Source of the DNA: Pyrocephalus nanus
Lineage: Eukaryota; Chordata; Aves; Passeriformes; Tyrannidae
Direction of reading: 5' to 3'
DNA length: 64,000 nucleotides
NCBI GenBank assembly: GCA_038380795.1
Contig: CM076275.1
Coordinates: forward strand, 10,759,001 to 10,823,000
Shown here: one piece after another, positions 20,777 to 32,036 of the stretch
Numbering within the stretch: position 1 is the stretch's first letter
Layout of the letters: each line of letters begins with the position of its first letter
The notes under the pieces: model-generated
The model's input: the letters and a program-made list of their open reading frames with translations, nothing else
Told to the model about the DNA's origin: nothing
Databases searched by the model: none
Made by a program: the position numbers and the translations under genes

Positions 20777-22954
20777 TTTATACTGGGATACGTGGCCAAA
20801 AAGAGTGCTGCTTCAGTTCCTGTCCCAGAGGATGAGAGTCTATACTGTCAGAAGAGGCAGGGATTAAAAAGGTGAGATGGTAAGAGTGAATCTCACCATG
20901 GTTTAGGCTATAGGTCAGCGTGTAGGAAAAGTTTACTTTGTGTATGGTTTGACTTGCATTTCCTGCACCTTTCACATGCACTAAATTCACTTTAAGATGG
21001 TAAACACAGTTGTCTCCATGTTTGTCTTCGTTCTGGCATGGATTTGGCAGCACAGGTCAGTGGCCACTGGCCATGGGGCTGTGGAATGGGACAACCCAGA
21101 GCTGGGCTCAGAGCTCCCAAGTGAAGCTGGCACAGGATGTGTTCTGCTCATGGAATTTTGGACAGAGGTGGGCTGAGGGCAGGGCTGGGATGCCAAAGGG
21201 TACACTGGGATGAAAATCCATGGCTGGGGATGTACTAGAGCACAAATAGTGAAGTACTGGAAGGTGTAGCAATGAACCACCTCAGCTTTCAAGGCCTTTG
21301 TGTGGAGGGAGAAGGCGCAGCGATGTAGCCACCACCCTGTCTATAAATTCAGGGACCCCTGGGCTGGAGTTTCTGGATCCTGCAGCAAGGCAGAGGAGGA
21401 CAGACTCCCTGGGGAGGGGACAAGCAGATGACTGCACATGTAGGACAATCAGCTGGCATTGCAAAGGCAGGACAGCTAAAAGCAGCCTGTAGAGAGAGCA
21501 AAGCAGCAGCTCTGTCAACAGGGTGCAGATTTTCTCCCTCTGTCTTTTCCCCTCTTGAAAACCTCACTGTCACCGTTTCTGTGCATGCAATTAAATTATT
21601 TACAAACACTTTGTGGTACCAGGTAGAGCTGTGGCCTCCTCTTTCTCCTTTAAAGGCCCCCACTTTTTCATGTGGCATGCCTGCTGCCTGGCAGGACAGA
21701 ACCATAGCAGGTGTCTGGTGGAAACCTGCCAGCAAACACTGGGCAAGGAAGTAGGGAGCTGTTCCTACCAAACTGCTTCCAGTTCAGCTTTGGTTTCACA
21801 AACACACAGTCAGTGCCACCATTTAGAAAAAATTAAAGACATTTAGTGTGGAAAGTTGCATTACAGATCAACAGCTTACAAAATTTCTGCATAAAGAAAA
21901 TAAATGCTGCCCAATTTTCTTGCCTTTCCTGTGATAATATTGGACAGGAATCCCAGGAATCACATTTTAGAATTAATGGGGTCTTGCCAGTACAGGCTGT
22001 TGTCCACCCATGTGGGGCTTCTGTTATTAAAGAGAGGCTGAAGCCAGTGGGAACAGAGCATTTCCTTGGAGGCTGGTTTGGCATTTCCTCAGAGCAATGG
22101 AAAGTTCTGGAGTGGGGAGAGAGAACATATTGCTTCAGGCTTTGCACTGTTACAATGAGCAGTGCTGAGCACAGAGAGGTCACTTCTGCTTCATCTGAAC
22201 AAATCTACCCTCCTGAGTACTTTGTAAAGCACCAGGGCATAGAAAATTATACCCTGGGACTGAACATGAAGGACTTCTTGTGTGACACCAGTAACATTCT
22301 CAGATGCCCAAACTGCATGATTAACCCCGTGTGGGTGACTCCTGCTGTAACCTCTTGTGCTGAGGTGATCGCAAGTCCAACATCTGGCTCAAAGCAGGGC
22401 TCAGCCAGGGCTTTATCCAGTCAGATTTTGGAAACCTCCTAAGGACAGAGCCTGCACAACTTCTGGGGAATCTGCCCCATTGCTTGGCTGTCCCTATGGG
22501 GAGGTTCTCTCTTTCTATCCAGTCTGAGCATTGTGTCTCCAGTCAGGTCCCACTCTCTCTTCTCATCTTCCTCCTGGCTTCATCTTCTCGCTGACCCCCT
22601 CCTGGCTGTGGGGCTGCTCTGAGGCCATGTGAAGCTTTCCCTTCTCCAGCTGGACAAGTTCACCTCCCATTTTCCATTATTCTAATGCAGGAGTGTTTCA
22701 TGGAGAAGGAATGACACAGGAGGTACTCATCCTAATTGCAAAGAATACACCCCGAAGTGATTACCCACTTTCACTTATCCTCACATTTCAGTTTTGCAGC
22801 CTTCAGTCCAAGATTACAGTCAGTTAATAGATCAAACAACTCATCCTTCACTGACTTTACCTTCAGAGAATGAGTTAGTGGCAGAATTTTGTGGAACACA
22901 GAGCACTGGATCCATCCATTTGGTTAATTAAGGCAGGTGTTTGGCATCTGTCCC
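20777..22954. other. RNF14-GNPDA1 convergent intergenic region
   Basis: DNA between the 3' ends of two convergent genes. No recognised repeat or RNA gene. A 198-codon open frame at 21846-22442 on the + strand has no recognisable domain and no splice context, so it is left unannotated. Parts may be 3'UTR of longer RNF14 or GNPDA1 isoforms. Confidence 0.5.
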
Positions 22955-22960
22955 TTTAAT
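22955..22960 (-). terminator. GNPDA1: Possible GNPDA1 poly(A) signal (ATTAAA)
   Basis: TTTAAT on the + strand reads ATTAAA on the minus strand, 113 nt past the GNPDA1 stop. It is the nearest such hexamer. Mammalian GNPDA1 has a longer 3'UTR, so a more distal site is possible. Confidence 0.35.
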
Positions 22961-23072
22961 GAAGAGAAGCAACCATATGATCATTCTGCTAATTTAAGAA
23001 CAAATATGAGACCAGTTTTTGCAGAAATTCCCAGCTGGTTTCAACAGCTGGTTCAGCAGTACCCCGAGCAGA

Positions 23073-26000
23073 TCAATCGCTGTACGGCTTCTTGGACTGG
23101 CTCCTCTCTGCTCCTGTCTCCTTCATGCTGTACAAGGGCTCCACGAGCTTGTTGTGAACCAGCATTAAACCTGATGGAGAAAGAAAAAAGATGATTTAAC
23201 TAGACATAATAAAGCAAAATTCTCATTCACTGGATGATGATGAAATCAGACATTACTGGTGTCCTTGTTCCTTTGCCCTTACACCCGAGCACTTAAGCAT
23301 TTACCTTCACATTGATTATTGTAGTATATTTAAGGAATATACTCCTTTGGGAGCTGATTAAAGGGAAACATCTAATGCAAAGCATGGCTTATGCCACTTA
23401 AAAACTAACAAAACAGCTGCCTGGCCTGGTCAAACACTCACCTTTGAAGTATTTCACCGTCTTGACTTTGAGCTCCAGCGTGGCATCCTCATCGCACACA
23501 AACACAGTGTTGGGGTGCTGCTGGAAGGCAGACACTGTCCACATGTGGTTGACACCTTCCTCGATGGCTTTGTACAAAGCAAAGGCTTTGTGGGCTCCTG
23601 TGATCAGAATCATCACCTGCACCCCAAGACACAGAGGAGGACAGTCAGGGTTGTTGCTCCAAACCAGGATAACTTTAAGCAGCTCCAGAGCTACTGTAGG
23701 AAGCCACTGCTTTTGTCCTAACCTCTCTGGCATCCATGACAGTGCCTACTCCGACTGTCAAGGCCATTGTGGGGACTTTGGAGAGATCACCATCAAAGAA
23801 TCTGGCATTAGCCAATATGGTGTCCATGGCCAAGGTCTTCACTCGTGTCCTGGACACCAAACTTGATCCCGGCTCGTTGAAGGCAATGTGACCATCTGGG
23901 CCGATACCTGGGACAGACACAGCGGGAGAAGAGAGTCAGCTGAAAGAGCAGAGCCAACAGCTCTACCACGGGAAGGAGAGTCAGCACTTCCAGAAACATG
24001 GATCTGAGACAAACACCTGCAGTTCTTCTGGTCAAGCTCAAATTTGTGTCTGGTAGGAATGACAGCAAAAGGCTCCTCTGAAGCCAACAGACTCTTCCCT
24101 TACTGTGCTGGGACAACAATAAAGCAAACTGGGTGGCACAATCTCAAGGCAAACTGATGGGAGAAGTTTGTGCTGGGCTCCTGTTGGCTCAAGAGGACTC
24201 TTAACTTTTCCCAGGAGTTTCCTGTCAGCACTGACAACTGTAATACATTTTGTATTTGCACAATTCTAGCTCTTCCCATTTCTCCTGCTAATCATTTCCT
24301 GAAGGATTCACTGACTGGATTGAAAGACAAAAAACTGTGGTAGCAGTACGTTGGGAGACAAGGCTGCCAGCACACATCAGTGCCCAGGGTGGTGGACTGT
24401 GGAGTGTCTTTCACTGCAAATCCACTGAAAGACACTGGAAGTGAACAATCCTGGCAATTCTCACCTCCAACAAAGAGTTCAATTCCTCCAGCTGCTTTGA
24501 TTTTCTCCTCAAACGCGTCACACTCTGCCTGGAGATCAGGTGCATTTCCATCCAAAATGTGGACGTTCTCTGGCGAGATGTCAATGTGCTTAAAGAAGTT
24601 ATTCCACATGAAGGAATGGTAACTTTCTGGGTGATCCCTCGGGAGACCTGGTAACAGAACACATGCAGCACTAAGACCAACTGGAAAAATATAACGTAAA
24701 GCACTTCTATACCCTTGGAGTGGCTTTGGTAACAGAGCACTGCTCTGTCTGTCCTGTGTCACTCATTCAGCTTTCACGAGTTGTTTTTATTTTCCTAAAT
24801 AGCAGAATTATAGTCAATCACAACAGCTCCTATAAGACGTGTGCCCATATTAAAATGAAGCAGATTTTCAGAAAAGCAGGTGTGTAGTGTGCCTCATCTG
24901 TCAGTACCTTTTCAGCCTTCCTCCCAGTTCATATTAGCAACTGTGATTTAAAAAAAGTGCAAAAGCCTGAGAAATAAATTATATCATAATTGCACATTTT
25001 TTCCCCTTGAATGCTAAAAACCAACACTGGACTGCTTATTCCCTAATGCCGCTTGGTTAGGATTGTTCACAGAAAAAAAATCTTGACCAGGGTAAAATAA
25101 GCATTAGCAAATATTTAGCCTGTACGTTTTTCACCTTTGGATCTCTCTTTCTTCCAAAGAGGCTCTTTCACCACGGCTTCAGAAAAGAAACAGTCACCAG
25201 CTATCTTAGCAGGAGTTACTGAAGGGCACTCAGGGAACACACTGAGTAAGGGACCTGAGCTACAGTGACCTTTATAATCCCAGAGCAAAGGTGGTAGTTA
25301 ACACTGCACACTATCTGAGCTTGCAATGATAAGCTGGTTCCTTACCTGGTCAGCACCTGAGTGCAGGTAAAATACAGCAGTGTCTGTAATGTCTATGTGT
25401 GTGTAATATAGCCAACACCCAATACCCTTCAGTGTCTGGCTTTTTTTCCATAGGTTTTCAAACCTATGGAAAAAAAATTCAAATTTCTTCCACAGGTTTT
25501 TTTATTGTCCCCGTCATTCCCTTGGCTAATTCCCTGGAGGTGTTTAAGAAAAGACTGGACGTGGCACTCCAGTGCTACAGTCTGGTTGATAAGATGGTGT
25601 TTGGTCATAGGTTGGACTCGATGATCTCAGGGGTCTTTTCCATCCTAATTGATTCTGTGATCCTGTCTTTCTATGAAATGTCGTTCCATCTTACCTGGAG
25701 CCCTTTGCAGGTAGAATTTCTCGCCCCACCACGCACTGATGGGCTGTCTCGCTGCGGCACCGGCGCAAGGGCCGAGACAAACAACCCCGGCAGGGCAGGG
25801 AAGGAGAGCCAGGAGCGCTGGCTGCGGGCACTCACCCACGTACTCGTCCATGTTGAAGGTCTTCACGTACTTGAAGGAGAGGTCCCCGTTCCGGTAATAC
25901 TCCACCAGCTTCTTGTAGCATCCCAGCGGGGTGCTGCCTGCGGGGAGCCGCCGCCTCAGCCGGGGCAGGGGCCGGGCTGGACCCCGGCCCCGCTCCCACC

Positions 26001-26137
26001 CCCCGGCACCCACCTGTGGGCAGCCCCAGCGTGAAGAACCGCCCGGGGCCCGGCCCGAACTGCACGATGCGGTTGCGGATGTATTTGGCCGCCCACTCGC
26101 TGGCCTGGGAGTACGTCTCCAGGATGATGAGCTTCAT
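23073..26137 (-). CDS. GNPDA1: Glucosamine-6-phosphate deaminase 1
   Basis: Converts D-glucosamine 6-phosphate to fructose 6-phosphate plus ammonia in the cytosol (EC 3.5.99.6), linking amino sugars to glycolysis. Minus-strand coding exons, 5' to 3': 26137-26014, 25937-25836, 24647-24465, 23907-23723, 23616-23442 and 23170-23073. They total 867 nt, or 288 residues plus stop (human 289). The start [20 protein letters not shown] matches the family N-terminus. Active-site residues known from E. coli NagB are present: D72 in NMDEYVG, and D141, H143 and E148 in [14 protein letters not shown]. The C-terminal tail ([16 protein letters not shown]) is of the GNPDA1 type; GNPDA2 has a different tail. 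It is convergent with RNF14. No defect was seen. Confidence 0.97.
25441..25476. repeat. Perfect 17-bp inverted repeat, 2-nt loop
   Basis: The left arm at 25441-25457 (T7 then CCATAGGTTT) is followed by a TC loop at 25458-25459 and an exactly complementary right arm at 25460-25476. It lies in the GNPDA1 intron 24648-25835, about 55 bp before a CR1 fragment. No coding role is apparent. Confidence 0.9.
25530..25668 (+). mobile_element. CR1 LINE 3' fragment in GNPDA1 intron
   Basis: The + strand reads GAGGTGTTTAAGAAAAGACT, GGTGTTTGGTCATAGGTTGG, ACTCGATGATCTCAGG and GATTCTGTGATCCTGT, the sense 3' end of CR1. It is antisense to GNPDA1 and ends about 50 bp from the GNPDA1 CpG island. Confidence 0.88.
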
Positions 26138-26480
26138 GCTGGGGCCGCCCGGGATCGCTTCCTCCGCCCGGGATCAGCCGCTCGGGGTCGCCTCCGCCCG
26201 GGAATCGCCGCCTTGGCCCGGGTATCGCTTCCGCCCGGGATCCCCCGCCCGCCGCCCGGGATCGCCGCCTCCTCCTCCCTGGATCGCTTCCGCGGGCCGC
26301 CCCCCGCACCGCCCCGTCGGTGGGCGGTGAGAGCCCGGCCCGGCCCCCGCGGCCCCGCCGGGCACGGCCCCAGGAGCCGGGAGGTGGCAGGGCTGCCGTT
26401 TGGTGGTAGAATTCAGGGAAGCGGTTAAATCCACCCGGGAATGATGCGCCGAGGCTGCCGCCCGGCTGCTCGGATGAAGC
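25720..26480 (-). promoter_or_regulatory. GNPDA1: CpG-island promoter of GNPDA1
   Basis: A GC- and CpG-rich block covering coding exons 1 and 2 and about 340 bp upstream of the ATG at 26137. The upstream part contains six CCCGGG sites in loosely repeated units. The start site cannot be placed precisely. Long open frames on both strands here reflect GC-richness. Confidence 0.75.
26144..26290. repeat. Degenerate CCCGGGATCGC-type tandem cluster
   Basis: CCCGGG occurs at 26148, 26167, 26197, 26217, 26234 and 26255, each followed by a variant of ATCGC and a C/T-rich spacer. Spacing is 17-30 bp. This is an imperfect GC-rich tandem array directly upstream of the GNPDA1 start codon. Confidence 0.7.
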
Positions 26481-29258
26481 AGTCACCAGCGCTGCGAGAG
26501 CGCCTGTTGTCCAGACAAAGCTTTGGGAACCGAATACATTATTAAAACATTATTAAAAAGGCAGCAAATATTTCGGTGTGATTCTGCTGGGGTGCCACCG
26601 TCAGAGCAGGGATCCACCCGACTCTGCCTTTCGTCCCTAAATCAAAGCCCCCAGCCTCGTCACATCATAACAAGCCGCTCTCACGCTTGAACGATTCCAT
26701 AGGGACCCGCTCCAGGGCATGTTGGGGTCGTTCTGCGGGATGGAGAGACCATGACCCGCAGGTGCCCGCACTTCTCCTGGCACAGTGGTATTCCCAAAAC
26801 ACTCTCCTGCTGTTGCTCTGGCTGCCTTCAAGCTCTGATGGGAACGTGCCCGACCTCTCCTTCCCCAGGTTTGGATCGTTGTTGGGATGCAAAGCCCTTA
26901 CTTCAAAGTTAGAAAGCTTTTAACTTTCATTAGAAGAAAGAATAAGATACAAATTGCTTTGCTGGGATCCAGCCCGAGCAGTTCCTTCTCATTTTAATAA
27001 TTTAAATGACCTGTCTAGAACCAGTGCTCCTGGTATTGTCTCATCGTGGAAAGACCTCGGTTAGCATTTGGATAGGGAACGATGGGTGTGACAGGCTGTA
27101 GCCAGATGGCTGTGGTCAGACACGGGAAGGGTTTTAAGCCACAGAGACTAAATAAATTCCAAGCCCCATGTGTTTCCATGAGCAGTGGTCAGCCAGCAGG
27201 CAGGCAGGTCTCTTGGTGGCTCGTGCTGGGCGAGGAACTCACAGCAGCAGCATTCCCGGCTGTGCAGGGCAGCCTGGGCTTTGGCTTTGTGTGAAACAGC
27301 TCTTCCACTTGTCCCACTGGGATCGTATCAGTGTGACAGACCCATTGGTCCTGTGGATACTGGTGGGAATCACATCATCCCTGGGTTCAGGGGCACGGGA
27401 TCAAGGTGCAGGGCTAAGCAGAGTCTGTGCCTCTGCTGGAATGGACCTGGCTGAGGTCTGAACCATTCCCATCCTGAGGCTGCTTCAATCCATTCTCCAG
27501 GTGCTGCTGGACCGAAGGTGAGTGCACTCCTGACCTGCACACACACGTGGGAGTTTCCACATCATCGCTATTGCAGCACAACAGCAGCTTCTGGTGTACA
27601 AAGCCAAAACTGCTGCAGGGCTCAGCAGAGAGAGATGCTCTCTCTATCAGAACCTAGAGTCTGCAAATAACCCACATCGGATCCCTCCGCGTTACCATGG
27701 AAACGCGGCGAGGGCTCGGAGATTTAGGAAAAGCAAATACTGGAGGCACAGCCCGCATAGGAATTGATTGCAGGAGACACCATAGACTTCCCACGGCGTA
27801 GCTGTAGGGCAAGAACCGTGTCCCCCTTGGGGTGACTTGCGGGTTGTGTGGTTTGTGTGCCATCGGAGCAGCCTGTGGGCAGTGCCACCCTACCCTTTGC
27901 CTCCCTCCTCACCCGCCCTGCTCCCCCTCAGAGGTGTGGAGAGCTGCTGCCTTTGAGGATTGGCCTTAAACCATCCCAGTGTGGGGATGGGCTCGATTTA
28001 AATCCAAGAGCTGTGGGGCTCTGCCTGCAGAGGGTCTGGCTCTTGCTTTCATCTCCCGAGCGAGCGGCTTGGGCAGATACAGAGCACAAAGACACGGGAG
28101 GCAGCAGGCAGCTCCCAGTAAAAGCAAAACGTGCTTTGGTGAGAGAAAAAGCTGCAACGGTGCAGGAGAGCCAGGCATGTGCCCCTGTGCCACCCCACAT
28201 CCCACGGGTCCACTCCCTGCTGTCTGCATTATCTGAGTTGCTCTGGGGCTGGGTCATGATTGTGATTCGCATGCAGAGTATTTTTAGGTATAATAATTTC
28301 GGCCCATTATTGTTCCTGCGTTTCCAGCTTGCTGCTCTGATGCTGAAGAACTTCCTGGTGTCTGAACAGGCTGATTTTCCTTCCTTGCAAAAACAGCAGA
28401 TGGAAGGAAACAAACACTTCTCTGCAGGAGAAGCTGAACAGGAGAGTTCTAACAAGCACAGCATTTTCTTTTGCCCCATCACAACAAGCCAGTGTGTAGG
28501 GCAATGCATGAGCAGGCAGCTCAAAAGAGCACACATACATGCCAGTGCCTTCCCATTTTGCAGACAAGGCTCCCATGGGAAAGCTGGCAGGGCTTTGCTC
28601 CTCACCAGGTTAAAAACTGCCAGCCTAAGCAGCAAGGGATTTAAGCTGGACCGCAAGATTAAATTAACCAGTGGTTAATTGTGATTTCTCCAGTAGGCTG
28701 AAGAAATAATGGAGCGACAAAGGACACTGGTGAAATCAGTGAGTTGGGGCCCCAAAAACCAGGCTGGACTGAGCTGGCTGTGCCAGGTGGAGGCGATTTG
28801 GAACTCAGCCCTGCCTTGCCCTGTGCACCATCCGTCATGTTGGCACAACTCAGCTGGATCACTCCGTATCTGCCCCTCGGTTCTGCTGCTGGATTTCAGG
28901 AGAAAAGTCCCGTTGGGAAAGTCTTCCACCTCAGTGCTGCTGTTGTTTTCATTCCTCTTCCTTACAATACTCGGGGCTTATTGGGGCATAATTTTCCGCA
29001 ACAGTAAACCAGGCTCTGCTTACGCCTGACTCTGCCCGGGCTGCAGGACGTGTGGCTGTGCTCGCTGGGGCTCTCCTCGTTCCAGCAGACCCGATGTGAC
29101 CGAGTGGCTTTTGTTGTTACAACAAGCACTCACTGAAAATTGCAGCTCTGTGCTTGTCTAAAGCTGTGTATGGACCCCACACCTGTGTCTGCCGTGCCAG
29201 GAACCTGCCACTGCCCAGGCTGGTCGAGGTGTGGGGCAGCTTCCTTGGGCAGGGGCTA
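26481..29258. other. GNPDA1-NDFIP1 intergenic, no supported gene
   Basis: No CR1, RNA gene or splice-supported exon. It contains a 276-codon open frame on + (27848-28678) overlapped by a 242-codon open frame on - (27928-28656). Neither resembles a known protein. An AT-rich patch at 28250-28320 may be a conserved non-coding element. Confidence 0.5.
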
Positions 29259-29500
29259 TAATAGAATCCCAAAACCTTTGGAGCTAGAAGGTACCTTAAA
29301 GATAATCCAATTCCAACTGCCCTGCCCTGGGCAGGAGCACCTTCCACTAGACCAAGTTGTTCCAAGCCCCATCCAACCTTGCCTTGAACACTTCCAAGGA
29401 TGGAGCAGCCACAGCTTCTCTGGGCAACCTGTGCCAGGGCCTCACCACCCTCACAGGGGAGAATTTATTCTGTATATGTCATCTAAACCCACCTCCTGTT
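29259..29500 (-). mobile_element. CR1 LINE fragment
   Basis: The + strand reads GGAGCTAGAAGGTACCTTAA, GAGCACCTTCCACTAGACCA, ATCCAACCTTGCCTTGAACA and AGCTTCTCTGGGCAACCTGT, the complement of the CR1 3' region. It lies between GNPDA1 and NDFIP1. Confidence 0.87.
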
Positions 29501-31540
29501 CCCTGTCCTGCTTTTATCTTTTCACTGTTCCAGAAGTCTTCTGTGATGTTCTGGGGAGGAACATCTATTATACGGCATTTATTAATCCTTAATAAATCTC
29601 TGCAGCCTAATTATACAACTCTAATTCAGGATATTATTCCACAATGGGAAAACAAGACATGGCATTTATGTATATTCAATGCCTGTGATTCCATTTCTTG
29701 CACATGAAGGGCTTCTGCCTTCAGGGACACAGGAATACTTTATAGTGATGACAAAAAGTTTATGTCATGTGAATATTTTGTTTTTGCTTTTTTCTTAATT
29801 GGGTAATTTAGCACTAAAAGATTAAAAGAAAGATCTAGTTTTAAAGTCCTGCTTATGTCTTACTAATCTAGCTTTAACACACCCTGCCTTTGACTTTTAT
29901 TATTTTGCCTTTAATGTTCAATTTTTATTACAAAGTGGAGATTAAAGGTTTTTCTTTATTGCTCAGTCCTACACAATAATTAAAGGAACACATGTACAGT
30001 GCTAGGATTTCAGAGGGCTCACTCCATTGCAATTCTGTCATATTTTCAATTGCTTTCAAATGCTTTCACAGCACATCCCGTGCGGAAGTCACAAAAAGCA
30101 ACGACTTTGAGCTTCAAGTGTCTCTTGGGAGAAAAGACATTTTGCACTGGAGGAAAAGTCAAAAAAACACAGAGGCATGAAGCGATTTGCTTAAAACCAT
30201 GAGGGAAACGAAAGCAGAAACAGTCATGTGCTGTAACCACAGCATCATCTTTCTACAGAGCTTCCCCACCTAAGAAAATAAAATAAAACAGGGAAAGCAG
30301 CTGAAAGAAATTGCCATTACCCCTGCGGAATCAGTCGTGCTGAGACTGGATGGACTAATTAGGCCATGATTTGCCTCCACTGGCCCCAAAATGGCTTTGA
30401 CACAAACAGTTTCACCAGTTCTCCAGGATACATTCCAGCATCCTCTCTGGGGATGTATACAGGTTGCATCTTATTTTACTCTCTGTGTTGTCCAAGTCAA
30501 TCACTGTGCAGCTAATTACCACTGTGGCTACAGCCTTACTTAGGGATGTAATCCCACCTCAGCAGCAAGTAAATCCATGCATGTCATCAGGACTGCTGCT
30601 TATTCGCAGTGCAAATTGTGAATCTGGTGGAAAGGTGAAACCAGAGTCTGTCAGTGCCTGCAGCTCCTGTTCCAGCTCCTTCAAAGGCACCTGTGTTGCA
30701 GGAAACTTGCCTTCTCCAGCAATTTCTCAGGAGTCACTCTTTGAGGTTATTCCTGGCTAAAATCCCTCACAGTTCCTGCCTCTCCTTCAGCATGAGAACT
30801 GGGATGTTCACTCATCTCACTAAGACATCGATGAACTACCTATGCCTCAAAGGCAAAATACAGGGAAAAAAGAATCCAACCTGATTATGGCACGGAATAA
30901 TGAGCATCGAGGCATGTATTTATGACTGAGTTGCAGTTCAAACCCATGTCCTCGGGCTTAAACGCTTGCAACTCTGAATTTGCAGCTTGGAATCCCAGAG
31001 GGGCTGATTCAGCCTTCCTCATCCTAAAGCTGATATATTTAAATCTCATCAACCTTAGGGATTGATGTGGGTAATTTTGTGCAAGCCTGACTACAGCTGA
31101 ACTGTGCACGTAGAAAATAAAGGTTACACAAGCTGGAAAGTCTCCTAGCCAATGTAAAAACGCAAAAACTCCCTGAATAAACCAACTTGTCTCGCTGCGT
31201 GGTTTCCTGCACGTGCTCCTTTTGGAAAGAAATTTCTAAGCTGCAACACCATCTGCTTCATGTGGATATGGAAGAGCTGACGGCGCTTTCGGAGGAGTTG
31301 GCCAACATCTTGTGTTTGGCTCAGCTGTGGTGCAGCAGTCGCTGCCTCTTCCCTGCCTGCACGGGCACATGTCGGCACCGCGAAGTGGCGGTGGGACAGG
31401 TTGGGGGCATGTAGGACCAGGGCTTGGTCAGGATGGCTCCTCTGGTGCTGGTTTCAGAGCGCTGGTCCTGGTGTGTTGCCGCCGAGGCAGCAGTGTTTGT
31501 CAACATGGATTTACATCAATTTTCTGACTCCCTTTCTAGT
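29501..31540. other. Intergenic, no gene or repeat recognised
   Basis: AT-rich in 29.5-30.3 kb, with no coding exon, RNA gene or known repeat recognised. Open frames are short and overlapping. Confidence 0.5.
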
Positions 31541-32036
31541 TCTGGGCCCCTCACAGAAAAAGGACATTAAGAAGCTGGAGTGTGTCCAGAGAAGGGCAAG
31601 AGAGCTGGGGAAGGGGCTGGAGAGTTAGTCATGTGAGGAGCACCTGAGGGAGCTTGTGGGGGCTCAGCCTGGAGAAAAGGAGGCTCAGGGGGGGACCTTC
31701 TTGCTCCCTTCAACTCCCTGACAGGAGGGGGGAGCTAGGTGGGGGTCAGGCTCTACTCCCAGGGAACAAGGGACAGGACAAGAGGAAATGACCACAAGTT
31801 GTGCCAGGGACGGTTCAGGTTGGACATCAGGAGGAGTTTCGTCTTGGAAAGGGTTGTCAGGCATTGAAGGGGCTGCCCAGGGAGGTGGTGGGGCTGCCCA
31901 GGGAGGTGTCCAAGGAACGACCGGACGTGGCACTCAGTGCTCTGGTCCGGTTGACAAGGTGGGGATGGGTCACAGGTTGGACTCTGTGATCTCAGAGGTC
32001 TTTTCCAGCCTCAAAGATTCCGTGATTCTGTAACTC
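31541..32036 (+). mobile_element. CR1 LINE 3' fragment abutting NDFIP1 CpG island
   Basis: About 495 bp in sense orientation: TCTGGGCCCCTCACAGAAAA, GAAGCTGGAGTGTGTCCAGA, CTCAGCCTGGAGAAAAGGAG, GGTTGTCAGGCATTGAAGGG and GGTTGGACTCTGTGATCTCA, ending at GATTCTGTAACTCC. The 3' end meets the CpG island with no visible spacer. Confidence 0.9.

Noticed and set aside
21846..22442. 198-codon plus-strand frame between RNF14 and GNPDA1
   Set aside because: No recognisable domain, no splice or promoter context, and it lies where the 3'UTRs of two convergent genes may extend. Left open for a database search.
25645..26486. Several 100-210 codon frames over the GNPDA1 island
   Set aside because: They are shadows of GNPDA1 exons 1-2, readings through the GTGGGT donor, or GC-rich repeat translations.
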